Shown one piece after another: positions 1 to 8,658 of a stretch of 64,000 nt of DNA. The translations under genes and the position numbers were made by a program. The DNA comes from Sphingorhabdus sp. EL138 (lineage in GTDB: Bacteria > Pseudomonadota > Alphaproteobacteria > Sphingomonadales > Sphingomonadaceae), in contig NZ_OGVD01000004.1 of the NCBI RefSeq assembly GCF_900258045.1, positions 1,054,001 through 1,118,000 of the forward strand. Reading direction: 5' to 3'. The notes beneath the pieces are model-generated. The model searched no databases and was not told the origin of the DNA. It saw nothing but the letters and a program-made list of their open reading frames with translations. Each line of letters begins with the position of its first letter. The first letter of the stretch is position 1.

Positions 1-492
1 CAGCAGAATCGCATCGCGGTCCCGCGTTACCTTCGCTAGCGCTTCCATATCCTGCATCACGCCGGTTTCGTTATTCACTGACTGCACAACAACCAGCGCC
101 TGCTCTTTCTCCGCCTTCAGCAGATGATTAAGCCGCATCGGCACCACGAGACCGTTGAGATCAACCGGTATACTGTCCGCGCCTTCGGCAAAACGTAAAA
201 CCACATCATGCTCAATCGGCGATACCAATTGCCGCACGGGTTTGGTCTGTTTCAATGCCATGGCAATCGCTTCGCTGGCGCCGCTGGTGAAGATGACCTC
301 TCCATCCCAGTCCAGCGCAGCCTTGAATCGCTTGCGCGCATTTTCCAGCATTGCGCCGGCACCGCGCCCGTCTGCATGGGGCGAAGACGGGTTGGCCCAA
401 TGCGCAAACCCTTCCAGACAGGCCTGCCGGGCGACGTCCAGCATGGGCGTTGTCGCGGCATAGTCCAGATAGATGCGTTTCTGCTCAGACAT
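1..492 (-). CDS. Cysteine desulfurase / class V aminotransferase, N-terminal part
   Basis: This gene is cut by the left window edge, so only the first 164 residues are visible. The start is the ATG at 492. The opening YLDYAATTPM, then GRGAGAMLENAR, FTSGASEAIAMALK, the IEHD segment and VQSVNNETGVMQD are the conserved early motifs of NifS/IscS-type PLP enzymes, which remove sulfur from cysteine for Fe-S cluster and thiolation pathways. The PLP lysine and the sulfur-carrying cysteine lie outside the window, so the subfamily (IscS, SufS or another) cannot be settled. It is divergent from the alpha/beta hydrolase gene, with about 146 bp between them. Confidence 0.9.
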   Translation of the reverse strand, partial: MSEQKRIYLDYAATTPMLDVARQACLEGFAHWANPSSPHADGRGAGAMLENARKRFKAALDWDGEVIFTSGASEAIAMALKQTKPVRQLVSPIEHDVVLRFAEGADSIPVDLNGLVVPMRLNHLLKAEKEQALVVVQSVNNETGVMQDMEALAKVTRDRDAILL

Positions 493-638
493 TTTGCTAG
501 GCTAAACCCTTTGACAATTACGGGATTGAGTTGCGGATTATTTCACTCTCTCTATATAGACGCTTCATTCAGCGCAAAAGCTAATCTGCCTTTTGACGCC
601 ATTCAAAATTTAATCTTGACCAAAGAATTGAAAAAGCC

Positions 639-1295
639 ATGCCTGACGTAATTTTTACCGGACCCGAAGGTCGCCTCGAAGGCCGTTTTAGCCCAGGACC
701 GCGCGACCGCGCACCGGTCGCGATGATCCTTCACCCCCACCCGCAGGCGGGCGGCACGATGAATGATCGGATCACGCAGGCCATGTACAAGACATTTGTG
801 AACCGCGGTTTTGCTACATTGCGGTTCAACTTCCGCGGGGTTGGCCGGTCACAGGGCACATTTGACAATGGCATTGGCGAGCTTTCCGATGCCGCTTCGG
901 CATTGGACTGGGTCCAGAGCATCCATCCTGAAGCGCAAACGACCTGGATTGCCGGCTATAGCTTCGGTGCCTGGATTGGCATGCAGCTTTTGATGCGGCG
1001 CCCGGAAGTCCGCGGCTTCATCTCCGTATCTCCGCCGGCCAACATGTATGATTTCAACTTCCTCGCCCCCTGCCCATCTTCCGGGATCATCATTCAGGGC
1101 GTGAACGACGAAGTTGTTACGCCAAGCGCGGTGCAAAAGCTGGTCGATAAACTTCGCACGCAAAAACATATCACCATCCATCACGATGAAATTCCACGTG
1201 CAAACCATTTTTATGAAAATGAAATGGAATTGCTCATGGGTTCAGTCGACAACTATCTCGACATGCGTCTGGCGCCAGATTCGCCGATCAAATAA
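639..1295 (+). CDS. Alpha/beta hydrolase (dienelactone hydrolase-like)
   Basis: A 218-residue soluble serine hydrolase of the alpha/beta fold. The nucleophile elbow is GYSFG, with Ser108. Asp157 (in GVNDEVV) and His190 (in RANHFYEN) are well placed as the other triad members. The HPHPQAGGTM segment near residue 32 and the FRGVGRSQG segment near residue 65 are typical of the small hydrolase family annotated as alpha/beta hydrolase in alphaproteobacteria. The substrate cannot be read from the sequence. There is no signal peptide, so it is cytoplasmic. The ATG at 639 follows an A-rich stretch without a strong ribosome binding site. Confidence 0.85.
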   Translation: MPDVIFTGPEGRLEGRFSPGPRDRAPVAMILHPHPQAGGTMNDRITQAMYKTFVNRGFATLRFNFRGVGRSQGTFDNGIGELSDAASALDWVQSIHPEAQTTWIAGYSFGAWIGMQLLMRRPEVRGFISVSPPANMYDFNFLAPCPSSGIIIQGVNDEVVTPSAVQKLVDKLRTQKHITIHHDEIPRANHFYENEMELLMGSVDNYLDMRLAPDSPIK

Positions 1296-1299
1296 GCTG

Positions 1300-1512
1300 T
1301 TAGTTGGGGCGATCCGGTATCGCACTGCCGCTTTGGCTATCCGAACCTGGGGTCGGTACTGTCCAGATTGCCACGTTGGCAAACATGACCGCAGATGCAA
1401 TCAGCATCAAAATGCCCTGTTTCCTGTTCTTGCCGGTGCGTATCAAATACACACCGCCAGCCAGCAATCCGGCGCCCGCCAGCATCAAGACAGACAATAT
1501 CCAATCAGCCAA
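1300..1512 (-). CDS. Small two-helix membrane protein, unknown function
   Basis: A protein of about 70 residues with two hydrophobic segments (roughly residues 3-24 and 32-52) separated by a basic turn (RTGKNRKQ), followed by a polar tail rich in Pro and Ser. I do not recognise the family. The start is chosen by the ribosome binding site: AAAGGAG lies seven bases before a TTG at 1512, whereas a GTG at 1536 has none. It is convergent with the hydrolase gene, only four bases away. The nearest upstream regulatory candidate is the SOS-like box at 1637-1651, but that box is closer to the divergent gene. Confidence 0.6.
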   Translation of the reverse strand: MADWILSVLMLAGAGLLAGGVYLIRTGKNRKQGILMLIASAVMFANVAIWTVPTPGSDSQSGSAIPDRPN

Positions 1513-1636
1513 TAGTCCGCTCCTTTGCAAAAACACTGCAGTTATAATGAACTGATTTCAAGCCATGATCACGGTCCATCCGATATGGATGAAGTTCGAC
1601 AAGATGGATGATTATGCTATGGACAAGTTTAACAAA

Positions 1637-1651
1637 GAACATAAAAAGAAC
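1637..1651. promoter_or_regulatory. Candidate LexA (SOS) box GAAC-N7-GAAC
   Basis: The bases read GAAC-ATAAAAA-GAAC, which on the other strand is GTTC-N7-GTTC, the direct-repeat operator established for alphaproteobacterial LexA. It lies about 33 bp before the start of the unknown protein at 1684, where a repressor would cover the promoter, and 125 bp before the small membrane protein on the other strand. The A/T-rich centre fits known boxes. A motif with eight fixed bases is expected about twice by chance in this window, so position is the main support. Confidence 0.5.
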
Positions 1652-1683
1652 ATATCTGGGACTACAACAGACAAGGACCAAGG

Positions 1684-2436
1684 GTGCAAAGCGATCTCCC
1701 ACTATTGATTATGGCGGATATTCCCCCGACATTCCGTCTGGCGGACCTCTCGGTTTCCGGTCAGATGTCAGAGTGTATCAGCCTTACACCCTCGCAATAT
1801 CAAAGTCGCGACCGGTTGGAAGTAATGACGGGCGGCATGGGTTTTGAGCTGATTCACTACAGTGCCGAAGAGATTAGTCAAAACCTGTCAATTGCCGATC
1901 TGGATCATATTTTCTGTAAAGCTCCGGAAAAAAAAATGGCAGGCATCGGCATTAAACCAGGCAAACACATCGGAGCGGCAAAGCATAGCGATACTGTTAA
2001 CCGCGCCTTGTTGAAACTGGCTCGATATGTTGGCCAATCAGTCAACGCGCGCACCATTGTCTGGCGGCCGGCTGGATTGCATGTCGGATTTGATTATTTT
2101 GTTGGGTCGACCGATCATTACATCTCCGGCGGTCCATTTCCGGTGCTTTCCCAAATCGCCATATCGGAAACCGCAAAGGGCGAATTCGAGACATCCGGCC
2201 TGTCCTATTTTTCCGGACAAGAAATAAGGATCACCAGTCCGGACGGCTATGAACCAAATGAAGTGGTCAAACGACTGGTCAGGATCGCCCACGATATTGC
2301 CACGAACGGCAAAATCGAAAAGAAAATCGAGACAGACGGCTTTGTTCGGGGAGAGAAACTCCTGATAACACCCGAAACCGACCGCTCAATGGTTGAAGTT
2401 GCAATTGTCGCGGACAAATCGCAACAATTGCACTAA
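1684..2436 (+). CDS. Unknown 250-residue protein (possibly DUF4261-like)
   Basis: I do not recognise this protein with certainty. It has no signal peptide or membrane segment. The central part (ALLKLARYVGQSVNA, then IVWRPAGLHV and later SGLSYFSGQEIRI) loosely recalls the DUF4261 family, whose function is unknown. The GTG at 1684 is chosen because AAGGA lies six bases ahead; an ATG at 1711 (MADIPP) is the alternative. It stands alone, convergent with pckA after a 16-bp gap. The candidate LexA box at 1637-1651 suggests damage-inducible expression, which is an inference. Confidence 0.65.
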   Translation: MQSDLPLLIMADIPPTFRLADLSVSGQMSECISLTPSQYQSRDRLEVMTGGMGFELIHYSAEEISQNLSIADLDHIFCKAPEKKMAGIGIKPGKHIGAAKHSDTVNRALLKLARYVGQSVNARTIVWRPAGLHVGFDYFVGSTDHYISGGPFPVLSQIAISETAKGEFETSGLSYFSGQEIRITSPDGYEPNEVVKRLVRIAHDIATNGKIEKKIETDGFVRGEKLLITPETDRSMVEVAIVADKSQQLH

Positions 2437-2452
2437 TCAAACATACTACGAC

Positions 2453-4060
2453 TTAGGCGGGTTCTGATGCCGCGGTTGGAGCGGCTTCCCGAACATTCTG
2501 GTCAACATGTTCGGCAAATTGCTCAAAATTGTCGATGAACAGTTTTACCAGCTTATGGGCGGTTTCATCATAAGCCGCCTTGTCTGACCAGGTCGAACGC
2601 GGGTCAAGGATCGCGCTGTCAACACCGGGAACTGATACCGGTACTTCAAAACCGAAATTGTCATCAATCCGGAAATCGCCATCATTCAGGCTGCCGTCCA
2701 GGGCCGCATTTAGCAACGCTCGAGTTGCCTTGATTGGCATCCGGTTGCCCTCGCCATATTTACCGCCGGTCCAACCGGTATTCACCAACCAGCACCGCAC
2801 GCCGCCTTTGGCGATACGTTCTTTCAAAAGATTGCCGTAGACGGATGGATGACGCGGCATGAATGGCGCACCAAAACAGGTTGAGAAAGTCGCTTCCGGT
2901 TCGGTCACGCCGATTTCCGTGCCCGCCACCTTGGCAGTATAGCCGGACAGGAAGTGATACATGGCCTGCTCTGGCGTCAACCTCGAAATCGGAGGCAAAA
3001 TACCAAATGCGTCAGCGGTCAGCATGATGATGTTCTTGGGAACCGGACCCATATTCTTTTCGGACGTGTTGGGAATATAATCGATCGGATAAGCACCGCG
3101 AGTGTTTTCAGCCTTGCTGTTATCGTCAAAATCAAGTTCCCGGGTTTCCGGATCCATCACCACATTTTCCAGCACCGTACCGAAACGGCGGGTAGTCGCG
3201 TAAATTTCGGGCTCGGCTTCTTCCGACAAGCGGATCATCTTGGCATAGCAACCGCCTTCAAAGTTGAAGACAGCGGTATCAGACCAGCCATGCTCGTCAT
3301 CGCCTATCAGGGTACGGCTCGCATCAGCAGACAGGGTCGTCTTGCCGGTACCGGACAAGCCAAAGAAAATCGCCGTATCGCCTTCCGGCCCCATATTCGC
3401 CGAACAGTGCATCGGCATGACCGAATCGAGTGGCAGAAGATAGTTGAGCAAACCGAATACCGATTTTTTCATCTCGCCAGCATATGCGGTACCACCGATC
3501 AGAATCAGTTTTTCGGTGAGGTTCACCGCGATAACTGTCTCGCTGCGTGTGCCATGCCGCTCCGGATCAGCCTTGAAACTCGGTAAATCGATAATCGTAT
3601 ATTCCGGAGCGAAACCGGGTAGCTCGTCAGCCGTCGGCCGAACCAGCATCGTACGAATAAACAGGTTATGCCAGGCAAGCTCGTTGATCACGCGGACATT
3701 GACCCGGTGCTCCGGCTGCGAACCACCGAACAAATCCTGAACAAACAACGTCTCTTTGTCCGCAACAGCTTTAAGGAAATCTTCCTTAAGTGCTGCAAAA
3801 TGCTCCGGTGTCATGCTGACATTGGTCTTGCCCCACCAAACGCTATCTTCCGTCTCGCCATCGCGAACGATGAATTTATCGTTGGCCGAGCGACCGGTAT
3901 GTTTTCCAGTTTCGACAACTAACGGCCCGTCTTTCGCGAGATGCCCTTCACCCCGAGAAACTGCGGCTTCAACCAAAGCAGGCGCGCCGAGATTCCAGTG
4001 CTGCTCTGCGGCTGTGGCAAAGCCTTGATCATTTAAAGTTACGGACGACACTTTTGGCAC
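2453..4060 (-). CDS. pckA: Phosphoenolpyruvate carboxykinase (ATP)
   Basis: Catalyses oxaloacetate + ATP to phosphoenolpyruvate + CO2, the first committed step of gluconeogenesis from TCA intermediates. The protein has 535 residues, the normal family length. The kinase-1a P-loop GLSGTGKT is at residues 234-241, preceded by the [13 protein letters not shown] segment and the MHCSAN motif, and followed by IGDDEHGW. The gene is divergent from chvI with a 279-bp gap. The same neighbourhood of pckA with chvI/chvG is known from other alphaproteobacteria, where ChvI-type regulators affect pckA expression. Start ATG at 4060. Confidence 0.97.
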   Translation of the reverse strand: MPKVSSVTLNDQGFATAAEQHWNLGAPALVEAAVSRGEGHLAKDGPLVVETGKHTGRSANDKFIVRDGETEDSVWWGKTNVSMTPEHFAALKEDFLKAVADKETLFVQDLFGGSQPEHRVNVRVINELAWHNLFIRTMLVRPTADELPGFAPEYTIIDLPSFKADPERHGTRSETVIAVNLTEKLILIGGTAYAGEMKKSVFGLLNYLLPLDSVMPMHCSANMGPEGDTAIFFGLSGTGKTTLSADASRTLIGDDEHGWSDTAVFNFEGGCYAKMIRLSEEAEPEIYATTRRFGTVLENVVMDPETRELDFDDNSKAENTRGAYPIDYIPNTSEKNMGPVPKNIIMLTADAFGILPPISRLTPEQAMYHFLSGYTAKVAGTEIGVTEPEATFSTCFGAPFMPRHPSVYGNLLKERIAKGGVRCWLVNTGWTGGKYGEGNRMPIKATRALLNAALDGSLNDGDFRIDDNFGFEVPVSVPGVDSAILDPRSTWSDKAAYDETAHKLVKLFIDNFEQFAEHVDQNVREAAPTAASEPA

Positions 4061-4180
4061 GGTTATTCCCCTATGACTTGAACTAGGAATGGGCGGTTGC
4101 CGGATTCGGCAGGTTTGGTGAGGCGCTTAACTCACCAAAACGAGTCGGTCAAATTACCTAAGTGATAATACAATACCATC

Positions 4181-4308
4181 ATATCAGCATAAGTTGAAAC
4201 CGTGCCGAAAGATAAATAAGGTCACTCCCGGCTGACCGCCATTCCGGCAGATGCATGCTTGTACAGGCGAAGCGCTTCAACTAGGTCAAATATCAACATA
4301 AAGTTGAA
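4181..4308. repeat. Imperfect 18-19 bp direct repeat in the pckA-chvI gap
   Basis: ATATCAGCATAAGTTGAA at 4181-4198 recurs as ATATCAACATAAAGTTGAA at 4290-4308, with one substitution and one inserted A. The copies are about 109 bp apart and flank the middle of the divergent intergenic region. They could be binding sites for one regulator serving both pckA and chvI. Which regulator is not visible. Confidence 0.4.
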
Positions 4309-4309
4309 G
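4275..4309. promoter_or_regulatory. 8-bp inverted repeat ahead of chvI, candidate operator
   Basis: CTTCAACT (4275-4282) and AGTTGAAG (4302-4309) form a perfect inverted repeat with 19 bases between the arms. It ends about 30 bp before the chvI start at 4340, and its right arm belongs to the second copy of the direct repeat. Autoregulation by ChvI is a reasonable guess but is not shown. Confidence 0.35.
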
Positions 4310-4339
4310 TTTAGAGATAGTCACAGGATAACCCATTTG

Positions 4340-5044
4340 ATGGCCGCCAATATCGCCCTTGTTGATGATGATCGGAACATATTGACCTCTGTATCCATAG
4401 CGATGCAGGCGGAAGGCTTTGTGACACGGGTCTATTCCGATAGTGAGGTTGCCCTGCAGGCGATACTGGACAACCCGCCGGATCTGGGCATTTTTGATAT
4501 AAAAATGCCAAAGATGGATGGCCTTGAGCTGCTGCGCCGGGTTCGTGAAAAAAGCAATTTGCCGGTCATTTTCCTGACCTCAAAGGACGAGGAACTGGAT
4601 GAAGCCCTTGGCCTGGCCATGGGTGCGGACGATTATATCAAGAAACCATTTTCACAACGGCTGCTGATTGCCCGGGTGAAATCAATTCTGCGTCGGGCTG
4701 AACTGGTTAAATTATCGGATGAAGAAGCCGATACCGAGGGATTGGAACCCCTTGTCCGCGGCGGTCTGGAAATGGACCCGGCTCGACACCTCGTCAAATG
4801 GAATGGCAACAACGTTACACTCACTGTAACAGAATTCATGATATTGGAAACGCTGGCCAACCGGCCCGGCGTCGTAAAAAGTCGCAATCAGTTGATGGAC
4901 GCCGCCTATCAGGATGATGTCTATGTGGACGACCGCACCATAGACAGTCATATAAAACGCCTGCGCCGCAAATTCCGCGAAGTTGACTCGGAATTTGATG
5001 CCATCGACACGCTCTATGGAGCCGGTTATCGCTACAACGAATAA
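4340..5044 (+). CDS. chvI: Response regulator ChvI/BvrR-like, OmpR family
   Basis: A 234-residue DNA-binding response regulator. The receiver domain has the acidic cluster at D9-D11, the phosphoacceptor Asp53 in [11 protein letters not shown] and the KKPFS lysine. The C-terminal winged helix includes RNQLMDAAY and the final [13 protein letters not shown] and YGAGYRY segments. The start at 4340 ([11 protein letters not shown]) matches the family; an upstream in-frame start at 4259 would add an unrelated 27-residue tail. The ChvI-ChvG pair controls envelope stress, exopolysaccharide and central carbon genes in alphaproteobacteria. The chvG reading frame overlaps the end of this gene, so the two are translationally coupled. 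Confidence 0.93.
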   Translation: MAANIALVDDDRNILTSVSIAMQAEGFVTRVYSDSEVALQAILDNPPDLGIFDIKMPKMDGLELLRRVREKSNLPVIFLTSKDEELDEALGLAMGADDYIKKPFSQRLLIARVKSILRRAELVKLSDEEADTEGLEPLVRGGLEMDPARHLVKWNGNNVTLTVTEFMILETLANRPGVVKSRNQLMDAAYQDDVYVDDRTIDSHIKRLRRKFREVDSEFDAIDTLYGAGYRYNE

Positions 5045-6605
5045 GTCTGCAGCCAGTGTCGATGACCCTGAGCTTTCCCTGCGATGGTCTGCGCGGCTGT
5101 CGCTGACCACTCGTATATTGGCGGTCAATATCCTCGCTATCGCTTTGCTCGCCGGCAGCCTTTTCTATCTTGATAACTATCGGGATGAACTGACCGACGA
5201 ACGGCTCAGTCAGGCTCGCTTGCAGACCCAGATCATCAGTGATGCCCTGAACCTCCAGACGCCTGAAAACCGGCAAGACCTTATCACCGAATTTGCGACA
5301 CATCTGGAGAGCCGCTTGCGCCTTTATGACGAAAGCGGCGCAAAAATAGTCGATAGTTTCGAGTTGGCGGACCCCACCTACCAATTCAGGGATCCGGAAA
5401 CAGAGCCCTGGCAGAAAGATGTAGCCCGGGCGTTGGATCAATCGATAGAGTTGATTGTCCTCAGCAAACCGATCACTGCATTCACAGAGCCCGATGATGA
5501 TATCGGATCGTCCTGGCCGGAGATTGAGCTTCTGTCGGAGGAACAGCAACCCAATAGCGCCGTTCGCTACGCACCCGATCGCACTCCTGTGATCATCGCA
5601 GCAGCCCGCTTGCCAAGCAGCAATGAAGTTCTTCTGCTGACCAGTAACGCACGGGACATCACCCGGATCGTGCGGGCAGAACGAGCCAATGTCGTGCTGG
5701 TGATTTTCCTGACCGCGATTGTTTCAGTATTGTTGTCGCTTTTCCTTGCCCGGACAATCGTCCGACCGATCAGAAAATTGGCCCGCGCCGCCATTCGTGT
5801 CCGGCTGGGCCGAGAGCCTGAAATCACCGTTCCCCGTATGCCTGGCAGACGCGATGAAATTGGTCAGCTGGCCCGTGCACTAGCCGACATGAGCGGTGCC
5901 TTGCGCTATCGCATCGACGCGACCGAAGCGTTCGCAGCGGATGTCAGTCATGAAATAAAAAATCCACTCGCTTCTCTGCGCTCTGCATTGGAAGGACTGG
6001 ACCGGGTCGATGACCCCGATCTCAGGCGTCAGCTTCTGGATGTCGCCAATGACGATGTGCGCAGGATTGACCGGTTGATCAACGATATTTCCGAAGCATC
6101 CCGCGTCGATGCGCAGCTCGCCCGCGCAAAATTTGAGCGGGTCGATATCGGCAAAATGCTTGATCAGCTGCTGGCCGCCCGTGAGCAGCGCGATACCAAT
6201 AAAAACATCAAAATCGCCTTTGCCCGCCCGGGCCGCGGCGTCGCCACAGTCATGGGGGATGACGATCGGCTGGAGCGTGTTTTCAGCAACATTCTTGACA
6301 ATGCCGTGTCCTTTTCGCCGGCGGACGGGCTAATCGAGATTCTCGCTACGCCGGACGCAGACGAAGTTGTGATTCAAGTATCGGACCAGGGCCCTGGTAT
6401 AGCTTTGGAGCTGCGGCAGAATATCTTCAACCGCTTTCACTCTGACCGACCGGCAGAGGAAGCATTTGGCAAGCATAGCGGACTCGGTCTCGCCATCGCC
6501 AAAACGATAATTGAAGGACATGAAGGCACTGTCCGGGCCATTGATCGACCAGATGGTCAGCAAGGTGCCTGCTTTGAAATCCGATTGCCCAAGGCAGCCG
6601 AATGA
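5016..6605 (+). CDS. chvG: Sensor histidine kinase ChvG/BvrS-like
   Basis: Inner-membrane partner of ChvI. It has about 529 residues: TM1 at about 34-52, a periplasmic sensor region, TM2 near 225-247, a HAMP linker, the H-box [18 protein letters not shown] with His312, and a HATPase domain with the N box (NILDNAVSF), G1 (VSDQGPGI) and G2 ([10 protein letters not shown]). The start is uncertain. The ATG at 5016 overlaps chvI by 29 bp, and an ATG at 4998 and a TTG at 4983 are also in frame. The stop overlaps hprK in an ATGA. It begins an unbroken run of coupled genes down to HPr. Confidence 0.92.
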   Translation: MEPVIATTNKSAASVDDPELSLRWSARLSLTTRILAVNILAIALLAGSLFYLDNYRDELTDERLSQARLQTQIISDALNLQTPENRQDLITEFATHLESRLRLYDESGAKIVDSFELADPTYQFRDPETEPWQKDVARALDQSIELIVLSKPITAFTEPDDDIGSSWPEIELLSEEQQPNSAVRYAPDRTPVIIAAARLPSSNEVLLLTSNARDITRIVRAERANVVLVIFLTAIVSVLLSLFLARTIVRPIRKLARAAIRVRLGREPEITVPRMPGRRDEIGQLARALADMSGALRYRIDATEAFAADVSHEIKNPLASLRSALEGLDRVDDPDLRRQLLDVANDDVRRIDRLINDISEASRVDAQLARAKFERVDIGKMLDQLLAAREQRDTNKNIKIAFARPGRGVATVMGDDDRLERVFSNILDNAVSFSPADGLIEILATPDADEVVIQVSDQGPGIALELRQNIFNRFHSDRPAEEAFGKHSGLGLAIAKTIIEGHEGTVRAIDRPDGQQGACFEIRLPKAAE

Positions 6606-7036
6606 CCAAAGAAACGCATCATGCCAGTTGTATCGCTATCGATGGCGCAGGTGTGATGATCACCGGCTCTTCGGGATCAGGAAAATCGGATCTTGCCTTG
6701 CGGTTGATTGATCGTGGTGCTCTCCTGATCAGCGACGACTATGTTGACCTTTCGCTGGATCATGACCAGATATTGTTGACGGCCCCTGCCAAGATAGCTG
6801 GAAAAATTGAAATCCGGTCATTGGGTATTTTTGACTATGCCCATGTGTCGGACATTCCGCTAATGCTGCAAGTACATCTAAGACCACAACCCGATCGCTT
6901 TCCCCTGGATAGCCAGACAGAGACAATCATGACCATCGCCATTCCCACAATCAGCATAAATCCTTTGGAGGCAAGTGCGCCGATCAAGGTGGAAATCGCT
7001 CTCAAGCGGCTGTTGCAAGGGGCCAGCGGCACATGA
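6602..7036 (+). CDS. hprK: HPr kinase/phosphorylase, short alphaproteobacterial form
   Basis: Phosphorylates (and dephosphorylates) HPr on its regulatory serine, linking PTS state to gene control. The 144-residue protein carries only the catalytic domain. It has the P-loop GSSGSGKS at 22-29 and the LISDDYVDL segment; the N-terminal domain of the Firmicutes enzyme is absent, as is usual in alphaproteobacteria. The start overlaps the chvG stop by four bases, and the stop overlaps the rapZ start in the same way. Its substrate, HPr with Ser50, is encoded three genes downstream. Confidence 0.92.
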   Translation: MTKETHHASCIAIDGAGVMITGSSGSGKSDLALRLIDRGALLISDDYVDLSLDHDQILLTAPAKIAGKIEIRSLGIFDYAHVSDIPLMLQVHLRPQPDRFPLDSQTETIMTIAIPTISINPLEASAPIKVEIALKRLLQGASGT

Positions 7037-7968
7037 CAACGGCAGATACCAAGCATGTCCTGCTGATCACGGGCCTGTCTGGCGCCGGCAAGACGACAGC
7101 GCTCAAAACACTGGAGGATATCGGCTGGGAAACCGTTGATAATTTCCCGATCCGGTTGCTCGAAGGCTTGCTAAAGACGCCGCCATCCAGCTCGCGCGGT
7201 GACAAGGACCCGCCACTCGCACTCGGTTTTGACAGTCGAACCCGCGGCTTTGACCCTGAAAATCTTATCAAGCGCATCAAAAAACTGCAGGAGAATGAAA
7301 ATTACCATATCTCCACGCTCTATCTGGATTGTGCCGGCAGCGAGCTGGAGCGCCGCTATGGGGAGACCAGGCGGCGACACCCCCTCGCTCTCGATCGTCC
7401 CGCGAAAGACGGAATTGCTCTGGAACGCAGCCAGTTTGAACCGATCAGGCGCTGGGCAGATCATATCATCGACAGCAGTGATTTGTCCGCCAATGACCTG
7501 CAGGGCCGGATTCGCGAAGAATTCAGTTTGCAGGACACCGATATCACAACCGTGACGATCACCAGCTTTGGCTTTTCACGCGGCCTTCCCAATAATATCG
7601 ACCTGCTTTTCGATGTACGTTTTCTATCCAATCCCTTTTGGGATGCGGATTTAAAGTTGATGACCGGGCTCGACGCGCCAGTCGCAGACTATATTGCCAA
7701 AGACCCAGCTTATGCCGAAGCACTGGAAAAATTTGAAGAAATGCTGAAGTTTCTGCTTCCCAAATATGTCAAGGCGGGCAAGGCCTATGTTAATATCGGA
7801 ATAGGCTGCACCGGCGGGCGTCACAGATCGGTACATATTGCCGAAGTGCTCAGCAAAAACTTGCATGCCGCCGGATTTTCGCCCACTGTCCTCCATCGCA
7901 ATCTGGCATCACGGCCAATGGAAGCGCTCGAAGCCATGCAGGATCTGAACGGAAATAAGGGTATTTAA
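7033..7968 (+). CDS. rapZ: RapZ / YvcJ-family nucleotide-binding RNase adapter
   Basis: A P-loop protein of 311 residues. In gamma-proteobacteria RapZ delivers small RNAs to RNase E and senses glucosamine-6-phosphate; in alphaproteobacteria the role is less clear. The N-terminus has the Walker A motif GLSGAGKT (about residues 14-21) and a TLYLDCAGSELERRY strand. The C-terminal domain has the signature YVNIGIGCTGGRHRSVHIAE. The start overlaps the hprK stop (ATGA), and EIIA begins six bases after the stop. The neighbourhood ties it to PTS-type signalling. Confidence 0.93.
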   Translation: MTTADTKHVLLITGLSGAGKTTALKTLEDIGWETVDNFPIRLLEGLLKTPPSSSRGDKDPPLALGFDSRTRGFDPENLIKRIKKLQENENYHISTLYLDCAGSELERRYGETRRRHPLALDRPAKDGIALERSQFEPIRRWADHIIDSSDLSANDLQGRIREEFSLQDTDITTVTITSFGFSRGLPNNIDLLFDVRFLSNPFWDADLKLMTGLDAPVADYIAKDPAYAEALEKFEEMLKFLLPKYVKAGKAYVNIGIGCTGGRHRSVHIAEVLSKNLHAAGFSPTVLHRNLASRPMEALEAMQDLNGNKGI

Positions 7969-7973
7969 TCGCA

Positions 7974-8378
7974 ATGATCGGTTTGGTTCTTGTTACCCAT
8001 GGCCGTTTGGCTGACGAATTTATCACCGCGATGGAACATGTGGTTGGCCCGCAAAAAGCGATCCTGCCCGTTTGCATCGGCCCGCATGATGACATGGAAG
8101 AGCGGCGTCAGGAAATTGCCGATTCCATCGAAAAGGTCCAGAATGGAAAAGGCGTCATCATTCTCACCGATTTATTTGGCGGAACACCCTCCAATCTCGC
8201 CATTTCACTGATGGACAAGGGCAAGGTTGAGGTTATCGCCGGGGTCAACCTGCCCATGCTCATCCGCCTGGATGGCGCGCGCAAGTGCATGGACGTTGGA
8301 GACGCCGTTACGGCCGCCAGGGAAGCCGGTCAAAAATATATCAGTGTCGCTTCGGAAATTCTTGGAAGCGACGCGTGA
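7974..8378 (+). CDS. PTS EIIA, mannose family (regulatory)
   Basis: A stand-alone EIIA-Man domain of 134 residues. The phosphorylated histidine is His9 in VLVTHGRLADEF, and the LTDLFGGTPSNLA segment is diagnostic of the family. No membrane IIC or IID partner is present here, so it most likely has a regulatory role in the truncated PTS of alphaproteobacteria rather than sugar transport. It starts six bases after rapZ, and its stop overlaps the HPr start (GTGA). Confidence 0.93.
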   Translation: MIGLVLVTHGRLADEFITAMEHVVGPQKAILPVCIGPHDDMEERRQEIADSIEKVQNGKGVIILTDLFGGTPSNLAISLMDKGKVEVIAGVNLPMLIRLDGARKCMDVGDAVTAAREAGQKYISVASEILGSDA

Positions 8379-8653
8379 GCGAATATCGCCGTACCGTTGC
8401 CATCACCAATAATCGCGGACTCCATGCCAGAGCCAGTGCAAAATTTGTGACCTATGTCAGCAAACTGCCAGAAGGCCTGACGGTCAAGGTTGGCAAAGAC
8501 GGCACCGAAGTAACCGGAACATCGATCATGGGCCTGATGATGCTGGGTGCCGCCAAAGGAGACAGCGTCGAAATTATCGTCGCCGGTGATCAGGCCGAAA
8601 GCGCGCTGGATAAACTGGCCGGGCTAGTCGTTGATGGCTTTGGCGAGGATTAA
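8375..8653 (+). CDS. ptsH: HPr family phosphocarrier protein
   Basis: A 92-residue HPr. The phosphocarrier histidine is His17 in NNRGLHARAS, and the HprK target is Ser50 in TGTSIMGLMMLGAAKG. The start is a GTG at 8375 that overlaps the EIIA stop by four bases; upstream ATG starts would add a tail from another frame. This closes the chvI-chvG-hprK-rapZ-EIIA-HPr operon. Enzyme I, which often follows in related genomes, is not next to it: the following gene is an RNA methyltransferase. Confidence 0.94.
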   Translation: MSEYRRTVAITNNRGLHARASAKFVTYVSKLPEGLTVKVGKDGTEVTGTSIMGLMMLGAAKGDSVEIIVAGDQAESALDKLAGLVVDGFGED

Positions 8654-8658
8654 GGTCC

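Noticed and set aside
2954-3586. A 210-codon plus-strand frame opposite pckA
   Set aside because: The minus strand encodes PckA at full length with its P-loop.
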